From Clostridiales bacterium (GTDB taxonomy: Bacteria; Bacillota; Clostridia; Saccharofermentanales; Saccharofermentanaceae), in contig JAFGGR010000193.1 of NCBI GenBank assembly GCA_016930475.1, positions 1-5,548 on the forward strand: 5,548 nucleotides of DNA, given 5' to 3'. This document shows, one piece after another, positions 1 through 5,548 of the stretch. How positions within the stretch are numbered: the stretch's first letter is position 1; the number at the start of each line of letters is the position of its first letter. The notes beneath the pieces are model-generated. The model had not been told where the DNA came from and did not search any database. It was given only the letters and a program-made list of their open reading frames with translations. A program made the translations under genes and the position numbers.

Positions 1-209
1 ACCAGATCCGCGCGTTTCGCGCTCGCGGCGATCTGCTCGCGCAGTCGCTCCATATTATCGCCGATCACGATCTGTCGATACGAGGAAATCCCGAGGGATA
101 CCAGTTCGGAAGCCAGAAAATTGGCATTACTGTTGATCACCTGCCCCATCAAGAGCTCGGTGCCCACACAGATGATCTCTGCGGTTCGGATCGTTGGCGC
201 GCTGTTCAT
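1..209 (-). CDS. cinA: CinA family protein, N-terminal part (cut by window edge)
   Basis: Only the first 69 codons are present; the gene runs off the left edge. The protein begins MNSAPTIRTAEIICVGTELL and continues MGQVINSNANFLASELVSLGI, then a VIGDNMERLREQI segment. The VGTELL-MGQ-N-N-FLA pattern is the characteristic start of CinA, at the front of its molybdopterin-binding-like (MoCF/COG1058) domain. In known CinA proteins this domain has ADP-ribose pyrophosphatase activity, often followed by a C-terminal nicotinamide mononucleotide deamidase domain; whether the latter exists here cannot be seen. In many Gram-positive bacteria cinA is induced with competence and sits before recA. The ATG at 209-207 is chosen because an excellent AAAGGAGG site lies 7 bases upstream, and because the ATG shares bases with the folD stop codon (ATGA overlap, 206-209), which suggests translational coupling. 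Family assignment is confident; the exact function of this homologue is inferred. Confidence 0.92.
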   Translation of the reverse strand, partial: MNSAPTIRTAEIICVGTELLMGQVINSNANFLASELVSLGISSYRQIVIGDNMERLREQIAASAKRADL

Positions 210-1090
210 AAGACGGCCTCCTTTGACATGATGTTTCGATATGCCTGTAAAGTATTCTGCATCAAAATGGTCGTCGTCATCAAGCCCACTCCGCCGGGTA
301 CGGGCGTAATCGCGCCCGCGATCTCCGAGACCTCCTCGAAAAGTACGTCGCCACGGACCTTGTTTTCGGTATCACGGTTGATCCCGACGTCGATGACGAC
401 GGCTCCGTCCTTTACATATTCGCCCGTGACAAAGCCTTGCTTGCCGATCGCCGCGACCAGGATATCGGCTTGTCGGCAGATCTCCTGCAGATCACGTGTT
501 TTGGAGTGCGTGATCGTAACGGTCGCATTTTCGTTGAGCATCAGGGCGGCAAGAGGCTTGCCGACGATATTGCTTCTTCCGATGATCACACAGTGTTTGC
601 CTGCGATCCCGATCCCGGAAAGTTTGAGCATTTCCACACATCCGAGCGGAGTACACGGGATCAGACAATTCTTCCCCATGGAAAGCAACCCCTTATTGAT
701 GGGATGAAAACCGTCGACATCCTTTTCCGGCGAGATTGCCGAGATGACCGAAAATTCATCCAAATGCGGCGGCAGAGGGAGTTGGCAGAGGATACCGTGG
801 ACGTTTTTATCCTCGTTGAGCTGATCGATGAGGCCCATGAGATCGGCTTCTGAAGTATCCTTTTCGAGGATATAACCGAAGGATCGAATGCCGACCTCCT
901 CGCAAATCTTTCTCTTGTTTCGCACATAGATCGACGATCCCGGATCGTCTCCGACGAGAATAACGGCCAATCCCGGGAGTGCGAAGTCGGGGTTTTCCCC
1001 TTTCATTCGAACCAATTCCTCGATTTCACCCTTAATGCGCTCCCGGATTCGCGCTGAGATTTCTTTTCCCGAAATAATCGTGGCGGGCAT
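206..1090 (-). CDS. folD: Bifunctional methylenetetrahydrofolate dehydrogenase / methenyltetrahydrofolate cyclohydrolase FolD
   Basis: Cytoplasmic enzyme of one-carbon metabolism that interconverts 5,10-methylene-, 5,10-methenyl- and 10-formyl-tetrahydrofolate using NADP(H). The product is 294 residues, normal for the family. Visible landmarks in order: substrate-site Tyr55 and catalytic Lys59 in a YVRNKRK segment; Gln103 in ILCQLPLP; Asp126 in PEKDVDGFHP (these correspond to E. coli Tyr50, Lys54, Gln98 and Asp121); PCTP at 145-148; the Rossmann NADP-binding segment GRSNIVGKP at 171-179; DVGINR at 234-239; and the C-terminal PGGVG signature near 265. That last signature is unusual: PGGVGLMTTT instead of the normal PGGVGPMT. 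The residue before Gln103 is Cys rather than the usual Val. An in-frame TTG at 1123 would add 11 residues, but the ATG at 1090 is preferred: it has an AAAGGGG site 9 bases upstream and begins at the usual family position. The gene starts 4 bases after the ftsK stop and overlaps cinA by 4 bases. Confidence 0.97.
   Translation of the reverse strand: MPATIISGKEISARIRERIKGEIEELVRMKGENPDFALPGLAVILVGDDPGSSIYVRNKRKICEEVGIRSFGYILEKDTSEADLMGLIDQLNEDKNVHGILCQLPLPPHLDEFSVISAISPEKDVDGFHPINKGLLSMGKNCLIPCTPLGCVEMLKLSGIGIAGKHCVIIGRSNIVGKPLAALMLNENATVTITHSKTRDLQEICRQADILVAAIGKQGFVTGEYVKDGAVVIDVGINRDTENKVRGDVLFEEVSEIAGAITPVPGGVGLMTTTILMQNTLQAYRNIMSKEAVL
217..224 (-). promoter_or_regulatory. Shine-Dalgarno site of cinA
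   Basis: AAAGGAGG on the minus strand, 7 bases before the cinA ATG, inside the 3' end of folD. It is a near-perfect match to the anti-Shine-Dalgarno sequence and fixes the cinA start. Its strength suggests cinA is initiated independently as well as by coupling to folD. Confidence 0.85.
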
Positions 1091-1094
1091 GCTG

Positions 1095-3818
1095 CTAATC
1101 CCCTTTCCTCGCTTGAATCTCAAGCCATTGTGTCTGTGTGATCAATAGTTTCCTCGGCTTACTTCCCTCAAAGGGTCCGATATATCCCTTTTCCTGCATG
1201 ACGTCGATCAGACGCGCCGCTCGGGGATATCCGATATTCATGCGCCTCTGAAGGATCGAAACCGAAGCGGCGCCGGCCATCAGAACGATATCGATCGCCT
1301 GCGGCAGGAGTTCGTCATCCTCTCCCTTCGAGCGGACTGTTTCTCCGGAAGGTCCGGAGGATGCGGACACGATTGCTTCGGCTGTTTCCGGATCGTAGGT
1401 GCCCATATTTTGAGCTTTCAGGTATTCGATGACCGCCTCGACCTCTCCGTCGGACACAAACGCGCCCTGACCTCGCTGAGGTTTGGCCGCACTTTGCGGA
1501 TAATAGAGCATATCGCCGCGTCCGAGGAGTTTTTCCGCTCCGCCCATATCGAGGATCGTTCGGCTGTCCACTTGAGACGATACGGAAAACGCGATGCGTG
1601 ACGGGATGTTGGCTTTGATGACCCCGGTGATGACATCGACCGACGGACGTTGCGTCGCGATCCAGAGGTGGATCCCGGCCGCGCGCGCCATCGCTGTCAG
1701 GCGGGCGATGGCCTCTTCCACTTCTTTGGATGCGACCTGCATCAGGTCCGCGAGTTCGTCGATGACGATGAGAATCAAAGGCAATGCCGGTTCACGATTG
1801 ATCTTCAATACTTCATTAAATCCTCGAAAATCACGAACGCTTGCTTCCGCGAACAGTGCATATCTTCGGGTCATCTCCCCGACCGCCCAATTCAATGTAT
1901 TTGCCGCCTTCTTGGGGTCGGTGACAACCGGTGCCAAAAGATGCGGGATCCCATTATACATCGATAACTCAACGACCTTGGGGTCGATCATGATCAGCTT
2001 GACTTCGTCCGGCGTCGCCTTGCAAAGAATGCTGATCAAAATCGCGTTGATACAGACGGATTTACCGGAGCCCGTGGCTCCGGCGATTAGGAGATGCGGC
2101 ATCGTCGTCAAATCGCAGAATATCGGATTGCCGGGGATATCTCTTCCCAGGGCGACCGCAAGCGGCGACTCCAATTTTCGAAAAGAGGGAGAATCGATCA
2201 AACTGCGTAAAGAGACCGGAACGGTCTCGGCGTTCGGGATCTCGATACCGATTGCCGACTTTCCGGGGATCGGCGCTTCGATCCGGACACCGACCGAGGC
2301 CATCGCCAGAGCGAGGTCGTCCGTTAAGTTGACGATCCGACTGACTTTAATACCGGGGCCCGGTGATAACTCGAATCGAGTGATCGCGGGGCCGTGCGTG
2401 ATGTTCACTATGGTCGCCTCCACGCCGAAACTGGCCAATGTGTCCACGAGTTTCTTGCCTTGAGTCGTCAGAGCGTTCTTGGACGAACGCGCCGCCTCCT
2501 CCTGACGGTCGGCTTTTAGCAGAGCGGGCGGCGCAGCGCGGTACGAAGACCGTTGCGACGAATTCCTCCCTGTTGAGTTTGAAACGCCGGGAACAGCAGT
2601 GAACCGACGATCGTTCGGAGATTTATCGGCGGACCGGTCCGCAACAGCTCGGGATGAATTCGCTTCCACGGTCGAGGACGCTTCTGCGGATGCTTCATAT
2701 TCGGAACCGTTGACATCAATGCGCTTGATCGGAATGTGATTGACGACACGGGAAGACGTACCCTGCGGATTCACTGTGATATCGAGCCATGTCGAATCCT
2801 TTGGCGACTGCAAAAAGCCGGGCATTTCCTTAAGCTTCGAGTCGTTTCCCGTCGGGATCGGATCCGACGCTTCGCGGATGAAATCGGTATTGACCTTTTG
2901 TGGAAACTGTATCCTGGACCCGGACGACTGTTTGGGGTCCGGGACAGGAGGTTTATTCAGGTCCATATCGAATGGAGTGTCGCCGCATCGATACGAGGAA
3001 GCGGTCATCGGCGCATCGGTTCCGTCAAGATCGATGAAACCGGGGTGCTTTTCATAAGAGAGTTCGTCGAACGGAGATACGTCAACGGCGTAGCCATCAT
3101 CAAAAATATCCGTCGATTCATCGAGCTCTTCTTTCCCGCTTCCGAAATGTCCGGACGCACGAAAAGATTCTCTACCGTTTCGTATGGCTTCGGACGCGCG
3201 CTGTGTCGTCGCGCGGATGGCTTCCGCCGTTCTTGTCGCCGTACGTGAAAGTGATACGTTAAAGATCACAATGATCTGAGCCAGCGTGAAAGCGGAAATG
3301 ATAATGATCGCGCCGGTTTTGGCGGCAAGCAGTCGCAGCGCAAGGGCCAGAGATCCTCCGATCAATCCGCCCGTGAGGATCAGTTGGTCCGGTGCCTCTT
3401 TGATGATCGATGAATCGATTCCGGACTTCCACAGAACGGATATCGCCGTACTTGCCAGGGCTTCGTTTCCGGTCGAGTCAAGACAGAGATTTCTTATACT
3501 GCTTGGTGCGACCGTGACGACAGCCATCAGCGTGGATGCACACAGGAGAAGCATCAGGACGGAACGGACACGAAAAGGCGCGATATTCCTGCGTTTTTCG
3601 AGGAAGTAATCAATGGACGCATAAATCAAAAGGACCGGGACGGCATATGCGGCAATGCCAAGAAGACCCATGCCGAAGGATCGGAGCACCTTGCCGAGCA
3701 TCCCCGTCGCGGCTGCGGGCAAATAGTAGGATATGCCGAAGACGACCGCGAACGCAAAGTAAATGACTCCGGTCACTTCTTTTCCGTAATTGATCGGTTT
3801 TGATTCCTCCGAACTCAA
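1095..3818 (-). CDS. ftsK: DNA translocase FtsK/SpoIIIE
   Basis: Membrane-anchored, ATP-driven double-stranded DNA pump that clears chromosome from the closing division septum, or moves it into the forespore in spore formers. The product is 907 residues, longer than Bacillus SpoIIIE (about 790). Order: about five hydrophobic segments near residues 14-33, 48-70, 84-104, 145-165 and 168-190; an Arg-rich stretch 191-222; a long low-complexity linker 223-440; the alpha part of the motor 449-560; the RecA-like beta part with Walker A GATGSGKS at 580-587 and Walker B ending in Asp687-Glu688; the conserved ATQRPSVDVITG segment at 721-732; and a winged-helix gamma domain 836-895 that reads sequence polarity. 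The gamma domain resembles Bacillus SpoIIIE. The start is TTG at 3818: an AAGGAGG site lies 8 bases upstream, and the TTG overlaps the stop of the Nudix gene as TTGA. Whether the host sporulates cannot be told, so ftsK versus spoIIIE naming is open. Confidence 0.97.
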   Translation of the reverse strand: MSSEESKPINYGKEVTGVIYFAFAVVFGISYYLPAAATGMLGKVLRSFGMGLLGIAAYAVPVLLIYASIDYFLEKRRNIAPFRVRSVLMLLLCASTLMAVVTVAPSSIRNLCLDSTGNEALASTAISVLWKSGIDSSIIKEAPDQLILTGGLIGGSLALALRLLAAKTGAIIIISAFTLAQIIVIFNVSLSRTATRTAEAIRATTQRASEAIRNGRESFRASGHFGSGKEELDESTDIFDDGYAVDVSPFDELSYEKHPGFIDLDGTDAPMTASSYRCGDTPFDMDLNKPPVPDPKQSSGSRIQFPQKVNTDFIREASDPIPTGNDSKLKEMPGFLQSPKDSTWLDITVNPQGTSSRVVNHIPIKRIDVNGSEYEASAEASSTVEANSSRAVADRSADKSPNDRRFTAVPGVSNSTGRNSSQRSSYRAAPPALLKADRQEEAARSSKNALTTQGKKLVDTLASFGVEATIVNITHGPAITRFELSPGPGIKVSRIVNLTDDLALAMASVGVRIEAPIPGKSAIGIEIPNAETVPVSLRSLIDSPSFRKLESPLAVALGRDIPGNPIFCDLTTMPHLLIAGATGSGKSVCINAILISILCKATPDEVKLIMIDPKVVELSMYNGIPHLLAPVVTDPKKAANTLNWAVGEMTRRYALFAEASVRDFRGFNEVLKINREPALPLILIVIDELADLMQVASKEVEEAIARLTAMARAAGIHLWIATQRPSVDVITGVIKANIPSRIAFSVSSQVDSRTILDMGGAEKLLGRGDMLYYPQSAAKPQRGQGAFVSDGEVEAVIEYLKAQNMGTYDPETAEAIVSASSGPSGETVRSKGEDDELLPQAIDIVLMAGAASVSILQRRMNIGYPRAARLIDVMQEKGYIGPFEGSKPRKLLITQTQWLEIQARKGD
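1100..1106 (-). promoter_or_regulatory. Shine-Dalgarno site of folD
   Basis: AAAGGGG on the minus strand, 9 bases before the folD ATG and running up to the last codons of ftsK (ftsK stop TAG at 1097-1095). It favours the ATG at 1090 over the in-frame TTG at 1123. Confidence 0.65.
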
Positions 3819-4432
3819 ATTCCAAGCCTCCTTGCCGTTTTCAACAAAGCAACAATCGTTTTAGCGTCGGATATTTCACCTTCGTCAATTTTTTGAAGCA
3901 AGATACGCAGTGGGATCCGATGCACGTTCAGAAACTCACCGTCGTCCGGATTGGCATTCCCGCGGGATAAACGGGTCGCCAGAAAAAGATGCAATATTTC
4001 CGAGCAATACCCCGGGCTGGGATAGATGACTCCAAGACTTTCGACATGACCGGTCTTTAATCCCGTCTCTTCCTCGAGTTCGCGAATAGCGCAAAGCTCG
4101 GGGTCTTCATCGGGTTCCAGCTTGCCTGCGGGAATTTCCAACAATATCTGATTGAACGGACTGCGAAACTGCCGGACCATATATATATTTCCCTGCTCAT
4201 CCATCGGCACGATCGCGGCACCGCCGTTATGGCGAACAATTTCACGCGGAGCCCGGAAGCCATCCCGCAAGAGGACCTCAGCCAGATCGACCGAAAACAC
4301 GTGCCCCTTAAAAACCGTATCGCAGGACACAGGCTTTTCGATCATATCACAATCTTCGAAAGCCGTTCCGTCCTCGTTGATCAAATACCGGTTTTTCTGA
4401 TCCTCTGGTGATGGTTTATCCGTGTTAGTCAT
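3815..4432 (-). CDS. nudF: Nudix hydrolase, ADP-ribose pyrophosphatase type
   Basis: Predicted cytoplasmic hydrolase that splits ADP-ribose (or a related nucleoside diphosphate derivative) into AMP and ribose 5-phosphate, needing divalent metal. The product is 205 residues. The complete 23-residue Nudix box spans 103-125 and fits GX5EX7REUXEEXGU: Gly103, Glu109, Arg117-Glu118, Glu121-Glu122, Gly124. It is preceded by YMVRQFR at 84-90 and LEIPAGK at 98-104, the typical ADP-ribose pyrophosphatase lead-in. Pro140 lies 15 residues after the box, the spacing known to mark this subfamily. The first ~35 residues are a hydrophilic extension before the usual family start (CDTVFKG at 37-43). The ATG at 4432 is chosen because AAAGGA lies 6 bases upstream; Met30 (4345) matches the family start better but has no good ribosome site, and a longer reading from 4507 would extend further into rnhA. 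It overlaps rnhA by 8 bases and ftsK by 4. Substrate is inferred from subfamily motifs. Confidence 0.92.
   Translation of the reverse strand: MTNTDKPSPEDQKNRYLINEDGTAFEDCDMIEKPVSCDTVFKGHVFSVDLAEVLLRDGFRAPREIVRHNGGAAIVPMDEQGNIYMVRQFRSPFNQILLEIPAGKLEPDEDPELCAIRELEEETGLKTGHVESLGVIYPSPGYCSEILHLFLATRLSRGNANPDDGEFLNVHRIPLRILLQKIDEGEISDAKTIVALLKTARRLGI
3827..3833 (-). promoter_or_regulatory. Shine-Dalgarno site that fixes the TTG start of ftsK
   Basis: AAGGAGG on the minus strand, 8 bases before the TTG at 3818-3816, inside the last codons of the Nudix gene. There is no in-frame ATG nearby that keeps the first membrane segment, so this strong site decides the start. Confidence 0.85.
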
Positions 4433-4895
4433 TCGCTTTCCTTTCGGAATGATGAAATTCACTCGATCTGGCAGTTGCGAGGGTATCGCACCGTTCATTA
4501 TACTCATGACCGGAGTGTCCCTTCACCTTGATCCATTCGATCTCGTGGAGCTGAGACAACCGATCCAATTCCTTCCATAATTCGAGATTGCTGACGATCT
4601 GACGTGTGCTGTTTTTCCATGAGTTTCGCTTCCACGAATCCAACCATCCGAGTCGGAAAGCATTGACCAGATAAGCGCTGTCGCTAAAGAGCCGGACCCG
4701 GCAAGGCGCCTTTAGCTTCTTCAGCGCCTCGATCGCGGCGGTCAGTTCCATCCGGTTATTGGTCGTCGACTCCGCGCCTCCCGAGATTTCCTTCTCTTTG
4801 CCGGCCGAGACTAATATGGCACCCCAACCGCCCGGTCCGGGATTACCCGAACAAGCTCCGTCGGTATAAATATTCACCTCGGGTCGGGTACTCAT
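4425..4895 (-). CDS. rnhA: Ribonuclease HI
   Basis: Cytoplasmic endonuclease that cuts the RNA strand of RNA-DNA hybrids (R-loops, primer remnants). The product is 156 residues, the normal length for bacterial RNase HI. All catalytic positions are visible: Asp12 in YTDGACSGNPGPGGWGA, Glu50 in NNRMELTA, Asp72 in SDSAYLV, His127 in VKGHSGH and Asp137 in NERCDTLA, equivalent to E. coli Asp10, Glu48, Asp70, His124 and Asp134. The Trp/Lys-rich segment at 84-97 corresponds to the basic protrusion (handle) that holds the hybrid in E. coli-type enzymes; no N-terminal hybrid-binding domain is present. The ATG at 4895 overlaps the proC stop as ATGA (4892-4895), with a GGGGG run 6 bases upstream as the likely ribosome site. 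The final 15 residues form a charged tail whose codons also hold the ribosome site and start of the Nudix gene. Confidence 0.97.
   Translation of the reverse strand: MSTRPEVNIYTDGACSGNPGPGGWGAILVSAGKEKEISGGAESTTNNRMELTAAIEALKKLKAPCRVRLFSDSAYLVNAFRLGWLDSWKRNSWKNSTRQIVSNLELWKELDRLSQLHEIEWIKVKGHSGHEYNERCDTLATARSSEFHHSERKAND
4439..4444 (-). promoter_or_regulatory. Shine-Dalgarno site of the Nudix gene
   Basis: AAAGGA on the minus strand, 6 bases before the ATG at 4432-4430, lying in the last codons of rnhA. It supports this start over the in-frame upstream Met at 4507 and the downstream Met at 4345. Confidence 0.65.
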
Positions 4896-5548
4896 TTCGT
4901 TCCCCCGGCCATATTAATTTTCTTCTGAGCCGCCGCATCCACCGCATCGTGGACCGCCGCTCTGAAACCGCTTTTCTCCAAGCTCATCACACCCTCAATA
5001 GTCGTTCCTCCCGGCGAACAAACCTGATCCTTCAATACCGCCGGGTGAAGTCCGGTCTCGATCACTAATTTTCCGGATCCGTACACTGTCATTGCCGCGA
5101 TCTCGTAGGCGACATTTCTGGCAATCCCCAGTTTAACGGCGGCATCGGCAAGAGCCTCGATGAAAAGCATGACATAGGCGGGTCCGGTCCCCGATACGGA
5201 ACCGATGGCGTCCAACGTCTGCTCATCGCAGGGGATCACCATCCCGCAGGTCTTGAACATATTAATGATTTGCTCCTGCTGTTTCTCTCCGACATTCTCA
5301 AAACATATCGCGCTGACCCCGGCCCCCGCAAGTGCCGGTGTATTCGGCATCACACGGACGACCGAAGCGTTTTTCCGGAGAAAGCTCTGAATTCTGGAAA
5401 CCGAAACCGCGGCGGCAATAGATATCACAACCGTGGACAAACCGAGTTTATGGGACAACGATTCCATGGTCCGATCGAAAACCTGCGGCTTCACTGCAAC
5501 AAGAACGAAATCTGCCTTGTCCGCCGCCTCGACCGCGCTTTCCGCGAG
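4892..5548 (-). CDS. proC: Pyrroline-5-carboxylate reductase, C-terminal 218 residues (5' end outside window)
   Basis: Cytoplasmic enzyme for the last step of proline synthesis: reduction of 1-pyrroline-5-carboxylate to proline with NAD(P)H. The frame is open to the right edge, so roughly the first 50-60 residues, including the GxGxMG dinucleotide-binding start, are missing. A GTG at 5494 lies inside the gene (within AVKPQ) and is not the start. Visible in the fragment (numbered from the window edge): DFVLVAVKPQ at 13-22, RVMPNTPALAG at 65-75, SVSGTGPAYV at 117-126 and the ProC signature at 169-191 (Pro169, Leu172, CSPGGTTIEG at 177-186). These cover the end of the Rossmann domain and the helical dimerisation domain, and the C-terminus is complete. 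One residue is odd: the usual SIAAGV reads SIAAAV at 43-48. It is the first visible gene of the run and overlaps rnhA by 4 bases. Confidence 0.96.
   Translation of the reverse strand, partial: LAESAVEAADKADFVLVAVKPQVFDRTMESLSHKLGLSTVVISIAAAVSVSRIQSFLRKNASVVRVMPNTPALAGAGVSAICFENVGEKQQEQIINMFKTCGMVIPCDEQTLDAIGSVSGTGPAYVMLFIEALADAAVKLGIARNVAYEIAAMTVYGSGKLVIETGLHPAVLKDQVCSPGGTTIEGVMSLEKSGFRAAVHDAVDAAAQKKINMAGGTK

Noticed and set aside
228..853. Two overlapping plus-strand open frames (228-707 and 437-853) opposite folD
   Set aside because: Both are antisense to intact folD with its catalytic motifs, give low-complexity Ser/Thr/Pro or Arg/Asp-rich products, and match no family.
1091..1123. Extended FolD start at the in-frame TTG (1123)
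   Set aside because: It would add 11 residues with no family match and overlap ftsK; the ATG at 1090 has a ribosome site and fits the usual family start.
1162..1176. Small inverted repeat CCCT...AGGG within ftsK near its 3' end
   Set aside because: The stem is only about four pairs with no following T-run on either strand, and it encodes the conserved GP.EGSKPR segment; not a terminator.
1594..2463. A 289-codon open frame on the plus strand opposite the ftsK motor region
   Set aside because: It lies fully antisense to the conserved FtsK motor domain, its translation resembles no family I know, and long antisense frames arise readily from the codon use of such genes. There is no supporting ribosome site or neighbour on that strand.
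2736..3248. A 170-codon plus-strand open frame opposite the FtsK linker
   Set aside because: The minus-strand frame continues unbroken from the membrane part to the motor, so the linker is real coding sequence; the plus-strand product is Arg-rich and unrecognised.
4171..4195. AT-alternating stretch (ATATATATAT) in the Nudix gene as a possible promoter or replication element
   Set aside because: It encodes the expected NIYMVRQFR segment just before the Nudix box, and no paired -35 element or repeat structure is visible.
4497..4502. A perfect TATAAT on the minus strand inside rnhA, possible internal promoter for the Nudix gene and ftsK
   Set aside because: No acceptable -35 element (TTGACA-like) is seen 16-18 bases upstream, the extended TGn element is off by one base, and the hexamer is explained by Tyr-Asn codons of the conserved RNase HI region. 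It could still be tested by start-site mapping.

Overview
The window carries six tightly packed protein-coding genes, all on the minus strand. In transcription order, from high to low coordinates, they are proC (its 5' end is cut by the right edge), rnhA, a nudF-type Nudix hydrolase, ftsK/spoIIIE, folD and cinA (only its first ~69 codons fit before the left edge). No RNA gene, mobile element, CRISPR array or convincing terminator is visible. No stretch without a gene is longer than 4 bases.

The organism is most likely a bacterium of the Bacillota, probably a Clostridia-type lineage of moderate GC content. The FtsK C-terminal gamma domain resembles Bacillus SpoIIIE (QRR, GY.RAARLID and GP.EGSKPR segments). 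Ribosome binding sites are strong and purine-rich (AAAGGAGG, AAGGAGG), and one gene starts with TTG. The placement of cinA downstream of a SpoIIIE-type translocase is also familiar from Clostridia, where recA often follows. This assignment rests on motif recall only; no search was run.

Layout: proC ends 4892 and overlaps rnhA (4892-4895) by ATGA. rnhA overlaps the Nudix gene by 8 bases (4425-4432). The Nudix gene overlaps ftsK by TTGA (3815-3818), the TTG being the ftsK start. Four bases separate ftsK from folD (1091-1094). folD overlaps cinA by ATGA (206-209). This spacing strongly suggests one polycistronic transcript with translational coupling. Any terminator and the main promoter lie outside the window.

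The genes are housekeeping functions rather than one pathway: proline synthesis (ProC), RNA-DNA hybrid removal (RNase HI), ADP-ribose or related nucleotide clean-up (Nudix), chromosome translocation at the septum (FtsK/SpoIIIE), one-carbon folate metabolism (FolD) and a CinA family protein linked to pyridine nucleotide salvage and competence. A loose theme is chromosome maintenance plus nucleotide and NAD(P) metabolism. I see no sign of an undescribed system. The points worth a second look are sequence-level: substitutions in conserved motifs of FolD, ProC and the FtsK gamma domain, a basic helix and long linker in FtsK, and an apparent excess of GATC throughout.
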